Source: Dicyema japonicum (Eukaryota > Dicyemida > Rhombozoa > Dicyemidae). From it: a DNA stretch of 64,000 nucleotides. The notes under the pieces are model-generated. The model saw only the letters and a list, made by a program, of their open reading frames with translations. It was not told where the DNA came from and ran no database searches. The stretch is from the NCBI GenBank assembly GCA_011109175.1, contig RDEW01000072.1:1-64000 (forward strand). Direction: 5' to 3'. Every line of letters starts with the position of its first letter. Within the stretch, counting starts at the first letter, position 1. Below are positions 22,290-33,569 of the stretch, piece by piece. The position numbers were made by a program, and so were the translations under genes.

Positions 22290-24399
22290 GCCCTTCTTAT
22301 TGTCTGGTCAGTGAAGTATGACACCAGGAGTGACCACAATCCAATATTTTTGGAGGTCAAAACGAGGTCACGGATAAAAGGACAATGCCCAACGATAACA
22401 AACTACAGCCTTGCGAATTGGAGAGGATTCAAGGAATACGTTGATAATTGTATTGGACTATTAAATTTCCTCACTTTTCCCTCAGTCGAACAATTAGTGA
22501 AATGGTTCAACTCCATTATAAACGCTGCGAAAAAAAAAGTACATTTCTATGGGGAGACAACCTACGTCATCAAAACGTTTCAACACAACGACGAAACATC
22601 TGATCAGAGAACGAAATAATCTAAAGATGGTAAAATCGCCAACAGAAAAGAACATCAGGAAAATACGAGAGCTGAACACAGAGATCGACAACAACATAAA
22701 GACAGAAAATGCAAATAGATGGACGAGACTATCGAAGGCTCTCTACAAAACCCCCCAATGCAGAGAGTATAGATGTGGATCTAAAACACCAAAAGATCCA
22801 CCCCAGAGAGAAAAGTCGAACTCTAAATAAAACCAGACACACTGATAAAATATTACGCGTCTATATCCTACAAGTACCACTTTGCTTATGGTAAGTACCA
22901 CTTTGCTTTTGATAAGTTCCACTTTGCTTTTGATAAGTTCCACTTTGCTTTTGGTAAGTTCCACTTTNCCAACAACTCAGAGGCCAAAGGACCAGACAAC
23001 ATAACCACATGTGAACTGAAGCACCTAGGCCATCGAGTCCTGGAACTATTAGCCTATATTTTCAACCTATCCATTAACACAAATACAATCTGTAATATGG
23101 AAGAAGTCTCTAATCAGACCTATCCGAAAACCCAACAAACCAATAGATTAACCATCTTCCTATCGCCCAATATCTATTCTGAGTCAGGTCTCAAGGATCC
23201 TTGAAAGGCTTGTTTTGAAAAAATACAAGACTCAATCTAATACCTCCGACCCAGCACGGATTCCGGGATAACCATTCGACAACAACACACCTTACAACCC
23301 TCACACGATTCATTGCGGAAGGATTTAACTCCTCCAAACTCCATCAGAGGACAGTACTTATATCCGTGGACATCACAAAATCGTTCGACTCTGTCCCTAG
23401 GGAACTCCTAACAAAGAAAATATGAAACCAACATCATCTGAACTTGAAACTTTGGCTTGGAAACTTTTTAAATGGAAGACGAGCACAAGTACTCTGCAAC
23501 AACATCAAATAAAAATCTCGCTACTTCCCAAATAGAGTCCCTCAAGGCTCCACACTATCACCCCAACTTTTCAATCTCTACATAAAGGACATGCCACAAA
23601 CCTGTAATGAAAACTTTCTAATCCTCTCTATACCGACGATATCATTCTTGCCTACAAGAACACAAGCATTCAATCAGCGAATCAGTCTGCTCAACAAATG
23701 CTTGACAACCTGGAACTATGGCTCTCGAAGCGGAGACTCGACACATCAGCAGCAAAGTCCTTTGTCACACTGTTTACCACCTACAAAAAACAGCTCTGTA
23801 TCGAACCAAAAGTCTTTATGAAGAACGAAGCTATCTCTATTAACAAAACACCGAAGATTCTTGGAGTAACCTTTGATCAGGGACTCACCTTTATCCGGCA
23901 TGTTGAAAACAAAATAACTTCTGCTCTGAAAAAATGAGAATTTTAAAAGTGCTCTCAAAAACACTTAGAGACCAAACTGGTTGCCTTGCCACGATTTATG
24001 AACAATTTATCCGACCAACGATGACGTATGCAAGTCCCTCGTGGGCAATGCAGATTTCACGATCTTCTCATTGAAACTATCGCAATCGAGGAGACTGCAA
24101 TAAGGTTAATTGGACCAGACACAAATCCAACCCATTGAAAATTTCTTAATTGAATTACAACGGAAACTCTTAAAGGAGGCTATTTTACCGAGCTGCCCTC
24201 TATTCCAAATACTATCAAATTATCTACAATCATACAGAAATTTTTAGACGATGTCATGTCTAATGAGAAGAGCTGTTCAGGATTATTGCCCTCGCCGGAC
24301 TTGTCCTCTCCCTTGTCGGTCTGAGATCACTTAGTTAGATGAGAACTTTTATTTCTTTCTCTTTGACTTAGTGATCCTGGGGGTAATAATAATAATAAC
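22290..24399 (+). mobile_element. LINE (APE-type), sense, 5'-truncated and interrupted
   Basis: Endonuclease C terminus (SVKYDTRSDHNPIFLEVKT at about 22307-22360), a basic linker (22549-22830), then after the inverted-repeat arm the RT from AKGPDNITT (about 22985) through QHGFR-like, VPQG-like, a degenerate YxDDI-type region (near 23630) and thumb (LGVTFDQGLTFIRHVENKI at 23860-23910). The 3' UTR (24290-24380) resembles that of the LINE ending at 35756 and finishes in (TAA)n at 24383-24399. Multiple frameshifts; inactive. Confidence 0.85.
22840..22968. repeat. Inverted repeat, right arm, with 21-bp tandem subrepeats
   Basis: Mirror of 22220-22289 followed by about 4.5 tandem units of a 21-mer (AAGTTCCACTTTGCTTTTGGT and variants, 22872-22968). 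The tract ends at an ambiguous base (n at 22968), so unit number may be wrong in the assembly. LINE coding sequence resumes immediately afterwards. Confidence 0.8.
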
Positions 24400-24825
24400 A
24401 CGAGAAGCAATTTAAAAAAATTAAGATTTTTAGTGAATCGGGACAACTAGATGAATTTATTGAGTGGAGAGAAAAGCCAAAACTAAAAAGAGATGCTCAA
24501 AGTCTCAGTTTCAAAGAATCCGTGGCCTACATCTACTATAAATGGTAGAGAGTTGCGATTCTTTTTTGAGGAAGCAGAATTAAAACTAAAATGCATTAAA
24601 GTTGTATATTTGTTGATTTAAATTAGGCTAAACATAATCTAAATCACTTTGGACGTAATAAATTATATAGTTTATTGTCACTTACCATTTATGGTGCAAC
24701 ACGTAGTGAAGTGGACACTGTGGTATTTAAATGTGTTTTTTGTCAGGTACATTATTAATTCTAACAATTTTAGTCTCAACATGACGTTAAACAACGCACT
24801 TTCCTCTGCTGGCCGCTAATTCATT
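24400..24825. other. No recognisable features
   Basis: AT-rich sequence between the LINE tail and the endonuclease-like fragment. Nothing assignable seen. Confidence 0.35.
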
Positions 24826-25224
24826 TTGAAGCTGACTGATCTCACTAGAAGAGATGACAAACGCCCCCACGGAATGACAACATCATCTTTTGCTAATGGT
24901 CGGAACCTGTTTTGGAATGCTACATGTGTTGATACATACTCTCCGAAGAATTTAGTCGCTTATGTCTCGGATCCAGGTCATGCGTCTAAGCAAGCCGAGG
25001 ATAAGAAAAGAAGAAAGTACCGAAGCATTTCGGATGATCATTTGTTTGTCCCATTTAGTGTTGAGACGTCAAAAATCCTTGTCCCACAAGTTAAAGACCT
25101 AGTTCATCTGATCGGCTCAATGATCCAAAGGGTCAACAAGAATCCAAGTGTGACTGGATGGCTTCGAGAGCGCATCTCAAAAGCTATTTCCAGAGGAAAC
25201 AGCCTGGCGATTCAAGCTCTTTAG
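24826..25224 (+). mobile_element. Retroelement-associated endonuclease-like C-terminal fragment
   Basis: Open for 132 codons. The pattern KRPHGMTTSSFANGRNLFWN, ATCVDTY, then AEDKKRRKYRSI and WLRERISKAISRGNSLAIQA matches a domain often found at the C terminus of invertebrate retroelement polyproteins, usually read as KRPDG...WDVTCPDT...KRxKY. The usual acidic residues at two positions are changed here (RPH for RPD, WN for WD), so the copy is probably catalytically dead. A second scrap of the domain lies antisense at about 40568-40690. The domain's chemistry is my inference from its PD-(D/E)xK-like spacing. Confidence 0.5.
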
Positions 25225-26457
25225 AATAAGTGTTCTTTTAACAGTTTAATATAAAATTAAATTTTTGTCATATTGTCACTACAACAAATTTTTGATCTCC
25301 TTGACCAACTCAGCAGGTGAAGATTATCACTGAGAAACCATGATGTCCGCGAGACCCAATGGCTCATCTAGTTTATCCTTATAGATATTGTGATGGACAA
25401 CACCGCGTCAATTATGATAAACATGGGAAACATTAAGACATTTATTAAAATCAACTCATTAAATGTTCTTTTAAAGAAAGGGCAGAATAATAAAAAATCG
25501 TCACTCTCATGAGTTCTCTAGTACAGTTGTTTGTATCTATGAGTAGATATTTTTATTTACTTCCAACAGTCTCAGGTATGTGAATTCATTGAAGATAAAA
25601 TCCAATTTAATAATATAAGGAATAATATATATTTTCCATATGTCAATCATCCTCAGTTTGAGAAAAAAGAGTACATCCACTTCTTATCTACTTCCATTAT
25701 TTGCAAGCACTCTTGGTGAGTAAAGTTCTATGATAGATATGTCTAACGACAATTCACAAGCAGAATTTTTAGTTTATTATGATGTACAACAATTGAGGTT
25801 TTTATTACTATGTTACTGTCACATATTTGCATTCTCATTAACAGACTGCATTTTACGAATCCACAGCTTTTTTGAATGTGATATCCCCTACTTGACGAAC
25901 AAAAGTAAATGAATAAATCTCACAACCTCCAACACAATCGTGATTGAGCATACTGCACTACTTTGTTGTTAACATTTCATTTTTTGGTTACAGCACGGAC
26001 ACCGCTTTGTATGTCCACATAAAAGTAGTTGTCTTGTAATGTTTCCATAATGAGGACACATCCACTTGAGGGCTATTAAAACACCAGATGGACGACTATG
26101 ATGGTATACTACACCAGCATAACTTTGTAGTTTGACGGAATGTTTAGAGCATAACGAATTCCCTCGTGAAGGAATCTCTTGAATATATATTATAATGTGT
26201 TAATGAGCATTAGTCCAATAGAGGGTCACTGCTTATAATCTATTAATTAATACTACAAGGAAGAGAATTAAAAATATCAAGGTCATAATTAAGGTCAATC
26301 AAAATAAAACTCAAATATTGTAATATAACTTATATTTTCCACCCACATTACTGTAAACCAGCCATTAGACCACGTGGTTGTTAAATCTAGTAAGAATGAG
26401 TAAATGAGCTATAAAACTCTTTGAATAACGAAATAATAATTGTTAGTAAAATATAAT
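25225..26457. other. Decayed stretch downstream of the RNF13-like gene
   Basis: Contains short open frames on both strands but no gene I can close. On the plus strand, 25509-25716 could read as exons (QVCEFIEDKIQFNNIRNNIY), ending at an in-frame TGA. On the minus strand, 25970-26125 resembles a damaged copy of the last RING exon of the adjacent gene (CGHTKRCPCCNQKM against VHRLCPLCKQDV), and 25330-25420 may be a further relic. This suggests old partial duplication of the RING exon. Confidence 0.35.
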
Positions 26458-27709
26458 CTACGGTTCTTCATTTGTGGATGTACTTTCTAGTAGAATGATA
26501 GTAGATGGAACAACTTCACTGTTGGTAGTAACAGGACACGTGGGTGTCATATCAACGGACACATTGGAAGTCAGACGATTGTTTGGTTCTAACACATCTT
26601 GTTTGCAAAGGGGACACAGTCTGTGGACTTTGATAAGCCAAGGATCAATGCATTTAACATGATATACTACCATTAAGAAATTAATTACTGTGTCTGCAGG
26701 GTAGTTCACGAACCTTAGTCCTTTCTGTAAACTCCTCCAAGCAGATAGCACAGCTGTCAAAATACTGATCTTCAACTAAAAACATTAAAGCAAATTAGCA
26801 AGGAAATGACTACTTCAAAGAGAAATAAAAATGACTAATTCAAAGAAATAAGAAAGAAAATGACTAAAACAATGGAAAAATGAAAAGAGCGGGAAATAAA
26901 GTAATTCTAATACTATAAAAATAAAAGGATAGGGAAAAATTATAAATACCTTTCATGTATAATATAACAGGCAGTTTCTTAATCTGTCTGGCGGGAAGTT
27001 TCGCCTTCCATTGTTCGTAGTAATAACGAATAAGCTTGGTGATCTAAAAGATTACACCACAACCCACCAGAAACGCTATAAAGACTAATATGCAAACGGC
27101 AACCACACAGGCGAACACAAATATATAATACTCAAACTGTGACCTTCCCTCTGGATCGGACATAACCCAATATCTAAAATCATAAATAAGAAAATATTTT
27201 AATAAATCAATAAGACAGACAAATTCGCGCTTAAACTATGCCAGACTAACTTAGTGCTGTTACTGTACATAAGTAGGTCCTTATAACCATAGTGTCCAAC
27301 CAAAAAAGACTGAATTTTCACCATGAAAGCATAGGGACTGTTAGAATGCATTTCAAATAGGTCCATGGAGTTGGGATCATAAATGATAGCCCCAACAAAC
27401 CCAGCCAACTGTGCGTTCAAGACCTACACGTAGGTTAGGTATAACCTTATCCAGAAAATCACAGTGGCCCCGTTCAATCAAGGAGATGGAATGATCGTTC
27501 AACTTATTGTAAGGGATTTTTGCACAAAAGTAGACGTCGGAAGGTATCACTAGTGATCCAACAACCTGAGTATAAGATGGACCGAAGGAAGCTGGTTGGG
27601 ACTTCACAATACTAAGAATAGTCCTATTCTCGTCGAAAATTGACAGATCACATATGCTGGTTGTTAAACACAGCAAAATTAGCAGATATAAACTCATAGC
27701 GGAAAACAC
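26458..27709 (-). CDS. PA-TM-RING E3 ubiquitin ligase, RNF13/RNF167-like
   Basis: Membrane-anchored E3 ubiquitin ligase of the Goliath/RNF13 family, which acts on endosomal or secretory membranes. Six exons, minus strand: 27709-27446, 27423-27221, 27173-27068, 27043-26950, 26775-26689, 26666-26458. Introns are 22, 47, 24, 174 and 22 nt, all GT-AG. Coding sum is 963 nt, 320 aa. Order: signal peptide (SLYLLILLCLTTSIC); PA domain ending in RGHCDFLDK joined across intron 1 to VLNAQLAGFVGAIIYDP; one transmembrane helix (FVFACVVAVCILVFIAFL); a basic linker (KLPARQIKKLP); RING-H2 with CAIC, CRHIYHVKC and CPLC, where the CRH-IYH junction is restored only by removing a 22-nt intron. No damage seen. 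Family is confident; which paralogue is not. Confidence 0.92.
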
Positions 27710-28129
27710 ACAATTAGGCCAATTTATTGAATCAAATTTTAATTATTTTTTTAAATTTAAAATCATTATTTTTAATATTCATTAAATAATTTAACTAAAT
27801 TTATTAATATTATCAATTATTTAATAAAATGTGAATTTGTCGGGAATTTAACTATAATAATTAAAATAGGTTACAGTCGGTTGTATGTTAATAGTATAAC
27901 TGTGGACTTGTGTAATATAATAATTGAAAATTAAGTTTCTAAAATTATAAATAATCGTGGTCACAATAATTTCATATTTCCTATTGAAATAATAACCACA
28001 ATACTGTAATTTGATATTTGAGGTTTTCATGTGGGTCATCTACTCTTGGAGACACTGCCTACAGTGGTAACTGACGACCCCCTTCTCTCCTTGGTATGCG
28101 ATTATTTTTTAGTTTTCTTAGTAGTGGCT
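27710..28129. other. AT-rich intergenic region upstream of the RNF13-like gene
   Basis: Very AT-rich, with no coding frame or transposon signature. It presumably holds the promoter of the minus-strand RNF13-like gene, but no defined motif is assignable. Confidence 0.4.
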
Positions 28130-29160
28130 ACAGAGCAAATGCAAGCTTACGTGCCCAGTTCTTTCTATTGATCCTCTGCAGAGATGTTGCGTAAAACCCT
28201 GGACCCACTGTTCGAAGGCTGAATGTCCTCCAAATAAGCATTAATGGGATTTCCAAGAAATGCAATATGAAGTACTTTCTATACAATTTTCTATGGACAT
28301 TGCACTCATCCAAGAGTCCAAGTTAACTCCAAAGTCTAATTGCCCTTGTTTTAATAACGATTCCATTATCTCCTCTGACCGTCTCTTTTCTGCAGCTGGG
28401 GGTGGACTTGTTATTCTTGTTAATGGGTCTATTCATTTTCCAATCATACGATTCCAATATGGAAGTTGTGTCTATCAAAGTAAATATCAATAATACCAGT
28501 TTCACATGTCAATTTACAAATCCACAGATTTCTTCGTGTCTTCCTAACTATACGTCGAAATTCCACTTTTTATATTGAGAACTGTATCTTAGTGGTGATT
28601 TTAATGATCATCCTGTCTGACTATTTTCTAGCAAACCTGATAAGCGTGGAGTGCAAATTATGTTTGATTTGGAGGATTAGATATTCTAAATGACCCTGTT
28701 CTACATACTCGTTGTGATTTACGTTCAGATCATTCTAATACTTCCCTCGATATCACACCCTGTTCTCAAAATATCGCCATCGATGCTCAATGTTATGTCC
28801 TTTATGACCTCCCGACATTATTAATCTTATTAAAGAACATAAAGAACACAGGAGAATCAAATGGATGAACACTGGCAAAGGAGAATCGAATATCTTTCTG
28901 AAATCAATAAGCGTATTGACATAATCTTAAAATACAATATCAACGAATGAAATGAAATTACTTCTACTCTAAATATTTATACTGGATCACATGTCTTTGG
29001 AGAACCTCAAGAAGATACACTCTATACAGATACCCGTTCGATCCTATTCTCTTTTTGAATGAGGCCCAATTGATGACTTTTATGTCTTCTCCCAATCGAG
29101 AGCGCCTTCCTTGTGTTCATTTAAACTCTGATCATAACTACACGAGGGCTTAGATCTTTA
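28130..29160 (+). mobile_element. LINE 5' part with 2A remnant and APE endonuclease
   Basis: Sense remains of an APE-type LINE. At 28171-28206 a frame reads ILCRDVA-stop-NPGP, a decayed 2A motif, followed by RRLNVLQISINGISKK, the usual start of the endonuclease. Then IDIALIQESK-like (28290-28325) and AAGGGLVILVNGSIHFPI (about 28395-28445). The remainder to about 29160 is badly frameshifted. A Tigger-like transposon begins at 29211. Confidence 0.72.
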
Positions 29161-29359
29161 ATGCATACTAAATCAATTGAATCAATTTGCTTAAAATTGT
29201 AAAATATAAGTACAGTAAAGTATCTCGAATTCGCCAATTATAACTAATAAATTCTCTAATCCGCCATTTTTTCTAACAAAATTTTTCGAATTTGCCAGAT
29301 TTTTTAATGAATCCACCATGTCTCTTAATTTAAAATAATTTTTTAAATAATTTTATAGG

Positions 29360-31615
29360 TAAATAAAAACCCTGAAGAGATTGATGACTTTTACACCAGT
29401 CTTTCTACCATCTTCTCCAAGTATGCTCTCTCAACATTAGTAATGATCGCAGGAGACCTAAATGCGAAAAATGGCAAGTTACGACCAATGAGACATTCAT
29501 GGGAAGGCACGGTAGGGGGAAAAGAATTCTCCTGGGAACCGTACTAGCTAACTTCTGTCAAACGAAGAACTTATTTGTGTACAATACAGCCTTCATGCAT
29601 CCAGCCAGACATAAATCAACGTGGTCGGGATATAGGGATTATACTTGATGCACGAGCTTATGATGGATCGATTATCGACCACAAAAAGGTTATTTCTAGA
29701 CTTTCTCTAAAGAGATTTATGATACTACAAAGATCGAAATTGGAAACACATTGGAACCACAGAGCCCAACTCTAGACGTTATAATTTGGAATCCTTAATC
29801 AGTCAAAAGGGGCCTAGATTTCAAAGAATATCTGGATACAGAACTAAAAAACATGCCTACAGATTTACCGCCCGGAAAATGATGGGATTTTGTAAAGAAG
29901 TCAATACACAAAGGAGCCAGCCTGCATCTATTGAAAGAACATGAAAAAATCCCATCGCACAATGACATGTACACGATGAAGGACCTTTCTAACAAAACCA
30001 TTTGGATGCTCTATCAAAATGCTGACGATTCGAACGTAAAATCAAAATTGGGGCTAGAAAAAAAGACTATCAAAGCAAAAATAATAAAAACTATACGTCA
30101 GCATAACAGAAATAGAACACTGGACCAGATTAAGAAGATAGAATCTCTCAAGGACAACGCTAAATTCTACGAGGCTGTTAAAAAGATAAAAGGAAAGAGA
30201 CTCCGTCAACCGATAATGATAAGAGATGACAAAGGAAAGCAGATTGTGGACCAAAAAGAAGTTGCGGTAATTATCGCTGCCCACTTTGGAAAGCTTTTCA
30301 ATCCAAGGAACGACAGTGTCTATAGTGTCTATCATTTTAGAACGAAGAAAATTGGACCAAGAAATCATACCATATGAAGTTGAACTTGCAAGTTCCAGAT
30401 TGAAAAACAACAGGATTCCTGTCCCCGACGGACTTGGTGGTGAATTCTTTAAATATGAAACCCAAAAACTTTATGAATGCATCGCTAGGATCCTGAATGA
30501 AATGTACTATTATGGTCACACGCTTACCCTGGGAGAAAGAATCTTGATAGCTGTACAAAAGAATAAACCTAAGAGTTAAGGTGGAGAACCTCCGTCCAGT
30601 CATATTAATAAATTCGGAAAATTCTGGTGAACATAACATTACAAATGGAAGGATGCCTAGATACTTTTCTGTCGCTATACCACAGCGGATTCCGAAAAGG
30701 AAGATCTACTTTTTATGGTCATACAAGTGGAGATCTGCGGCCGTTCGAAAGTTCAAAATGTCTACAACTATCCTCGGAATCGACATTTTGAGGGCCTTCG
30801 ACTCCGTCGACAGACGGATGCTAATACTGGTTCTGGGGAGTTTTCTAGACGCTTCTACTGTCAGAATGGCCACCACCCTCCTAGCTGATACTTGGTTCAC
30901 TGTAAAAGTCGGGAGAGCCTTGTCTCGCCGATTTGAGACGACTGTTGGCACTCCACAAGGAGATCCATTATCACCAATTTTTTTGGCATATACCTTGAAG
31001 CTGCTCTACGGGAGTCAAAACCGATAATGGGTGAAAAGACAAACATTATTGCGTATGCTTATGACGTAGACTTTATTTCAAATGACAAAATATCGCTCAC
31101 CCGCTTGTTGGAAGAAGTCCCTGGAAGACTAGCTGAATGGTACCTAACAGTAACTCCTGACAAGACTGAGGTAACTGAACTCAAGAGGGAAGAAACAAGG
31201 ACAGAGGAGTATTGGCGCAAGTGCAAAAAGCTTGGCTCCCTCCTTGGAGACCATGAAGACATTACAAGAAGGAAAACTTTAGCACAAACTGCTCTCTCTA
31301 GACTGAAACACACCTGGCTCCACAAAAAGGGTCTTGACATTATAACAAAAACTCGATTATACAACTCGTTAATGAAACCCATATTACTGTATAACGCTGG
31401 TACCTGGGCCTGCTCAAGAAATGAACTGAAGAGACTTAATGTGTTTCATAGAGACCAACTACGGCATATGATGTTCGAAAGAAGTGATACGAGGATGTCA
31501 TCTAATTTTCTTTATAAGAGGACGAAGACCTCAGAAATTTCTAATGAGATTCTAGATACACGAAGGAGGCTTTTCGGCCATATTCTGCGACTGGACCTAG
31601 ATGCCCCCGTGAACG
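29360..31615 (+). mobile_element. RTE-type LINE nested in the Tigger-like element
   Basis: Endonuclease middle (LSTLVMIAGDLNAKNGK, about 29430-29475), linker (29931-30377), RT (RMATTLLADTWFTVKVGR, TPQGDPLSPIFLAYTLK at 30950-30995; degenerate IIAYAYDVDFISN at 31047-31085, with YDVD for YADD), thumb (KLGSLLGDHEDITRRKTL), and a C terminus with LYNSLMKPILLYNAGTWACS and RRRLFGHILRLD. A 251-codon frame (31027-31782) is the longest in the window. This C-terminal pattern is typical of RTE-like endonuclease/RT elements. 5'-truncated. Confidence 0.82.
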
Positions 31616-31840
31616 TAAGGCTCCAGTTTTTCTCACTAATTCGTGTAGGGTTTAGAGGTGTCTGGGAAAGCCTTTGCAGAGCCTTACTGGCCATTTTTCG
31701 GAATGTATTGATTTTTCTATGTTCGCGTATGGTAGTTTGGTTTCCCATGCAGCACACCCGTAAGTTAGAGACGGTTGAATAAACTGCACATAGAGCGAGT
31801 CCACATTTGAGGTACACATATTCTTGGAGAAGATAGTTCT
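31616..31840 (-). mobile_element. LINE scrap of the 52-kb/62-kb family, antisense
   Basis: Matches the antisense LINE fragments at about 52250-52350 and 53858-53920 (CAGCACACCCGTAAGTTAGA, GAGCGAGTCCA). It sits between the RTE LINE and the Tigger C terminus, so it is a third insertion layer or a recombination scar. Confidence 0.65.
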
Positions 31841-32359
31841 TTAATATTCAAATGCTTCACACACGCAAAATGGATTCAAAAACATTGAAAATATAAATTA
31901 TGAAAACTCTGTTATTGAAAATACGAATATATTCTAGACAAAATGAACATAAGTGATCCTTTAGAAAAGATATTTTATATCGAAATTGACTACAATGAAA
32001 ATGAAGAACTTAATTTGAATGATACAAAGAAAATAGAACAAGAAATTGATAGTGAAGAACCCCTTGAAGAAAGTCAGAAAGGTGTAACTATTAGCGAGGC
32101 TTTTTTAGCCTTAAATAAATTATAAGAATTCTATAATCAAGAAGAATTCTTTAATGTCGAAAATCTTGAGTCTATTGAATAGCTTGGATCATCAATGATC
32201 CGAACTTTAAAAAGAAAAAAATCAATACTTAATATTTTTTATCTTATAAATAATTTTTTTTGATTTACATTATTAATGGATGAAAAAATCAATAAGTCTC
32301 TCGAATCAGCCAGATTTTGCCGATCCCCGAAATTGGCGGATTCGAGAGTCTTTACTGTA

Positions 32360-32749
32360 TTATTGATTATTATACACTTAACCACTACCAACCAAACTAT
32401 TTGGTAGCTGTTTGGTAAACGAGAGAGGTTGGATTGTTCACTACAAATGTAGGCAATTTTCAAATGTAAGCATTTCCCATCAATCAAACTGAAAAAAGAT
32501 TAGTCATAATTACATAACCACGTATGGTAATACTCTTCCATTATTTCCCCAATCTACACAATTGAGATTCTAACACCACTATTCTTTAATTCTTCATTTA
32601 ATCCACCAAGTTAGAAGAGACAAAGGGGTTATATTAGACATTTTCTAATACCTTACTACCAATCAGCTGTTTTTATTGGTTGGAAAATTGGATTGTTCTT
32701 ATATGAAGAATTATAAGTAATTTATTAGTATTGTTTTATCAGAATATTA
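32360..32749. other. Intergenic, no recognisable features
   Basis: AT-rich flank of the Tigger-like element. No gene or repeat recognised. Confidence 0.4.
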
Positions 32750-33067
32750 ATGTCTAATAAATCCCCCTATTTTGGAGTTGGTTTTCTGGTTACTCTATAT
32801 TATGCATGTTCACCCCGAAACACTAACAATGACGTCATCATCCTCCACTTGTTCCTGTCATGTGCTAGCTTCTGTAGTCCAGCTGAGCCTTCTCTGTGAA
32901 ACGTCACCTAATCTTGGAACTTATCATCCAGAAGTAGTGGTAGTAATGATGTTATTGATGAAACGGAACCTCGATTCTGTCTGATTGAGTGGGACATTAA
33001 GTTGTCAAAAGGAAACGATATTGCTTGTAATCGACCAGTGGCCTTCTCACAAGATCAGCACGAATAA
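32750..33067 (+). CDS. Possible small two-exon gene, unknown product
   Basis: An ATG at 32750 opens 146 nt, then a GT-AG intron of 36 nt (32896-32931), then 136 nt to a TAA at 33067; the frame closes at 93 codons. The N-terminal part has a hydrophobic segment (FGVGFLVTLYYAC), the second exon is acidic (NDVIDETEPRFCLIEWD). No family recognised. Only intron size and frame closure support it, and an alternative 70-codon frame overlaps (32772-32984), so treat it as a candidate. Confidence 0.28.
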
Positions 33068-33305
33068 ACAAATTAAAGTTATGTTTTTGTCATGTGTGTG
33101 AAGTACAATAGACCATGAATCTATGGCAAATATATAATCATTGTGGATATTATATTTAAGACTACATTTTATTTACTGAATAAATTATAATAATAACTTA
33201 AAAAAACCATAAAAACCACTAAAACGCCTAATTAGACCAAAAGTGTGTCTACGAACCCTCAAAGAAAACAAGATACTGGAGGGCAGACATCCTTAGATGA
33301 GTGCA

Positions 33306-33569
33306 TCAGATCTGCTTCTTCCGAGGACCGTGGACTTCATCTGTTTTGGTTGGAGGATAGTTCGGCATCTTTTTGCTTGCTCTGGACCAAAAAGATCCGG
33401 TCATGTTTTACTGGGCGTTTTTGACGATTGCCAGTTTTCTACATGTTTTTCGAAACTAAATATTTAATTAGTCTATCCATACATGAGATCCTTGAAATAT
33501 TAAACCTCCACTCCATTTTTTATTTTTTTGAAGGTTTTCTGCAACTGCAAAAACTGGATTTATGTCCAT
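33306..33569 (-). CDS. Possible small three-exon gene, unknown product
   Basis: Minus-strand exons 33569-33483, 33455-33412 and 33381-33306 with GT-AG introns of 27 and 30 nt give a closed 68-aa frame, basic and soluble-looking (KKWSGGLIFQGSH, then KKMPNYPPTKTDEVHGPRKK). No family recognised. Intron sizes match the confirmed genes here, but short frames arise by chance in AT-rich DNA, so confidence is low. Confidence 0.28.

Larger units (their letters stand above)
29211..32359 (+). mobile_element. Tigger/pogo-like DNA transposon containing a nested LINE
   Basis: Terminal inverted repeats: TACAGTAAAG, two bases, then TCTCGAATTCGCCAATT at 29211-29239, mirrored by AATTGGCGGATTCGAGAG and CTTTACTGTA at 32331-32359, both with TA at the outer edge as in Tc1/mariner-type insertions. 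Subterminal copies of CGAAT-nnGCCAGATTTT lie inside both ends. The only transposase trace is the extreme C terminus (31943-32190): acidic residues, then KGVTISEAFLALNKL, like the SEAL tail of Tigger/CENP-B-type transposases, followed by stops. The middle is occupied by LINE sequence (29360-31840). Confidence 0.78.

Noticed and set aside
25730-25912. 60-codon plus-strand frame as a gene
   Set aside because: No family signature, no consistent splice partners, and it lies in decayed sequence; different intron choices give equally arbitrary proteins.
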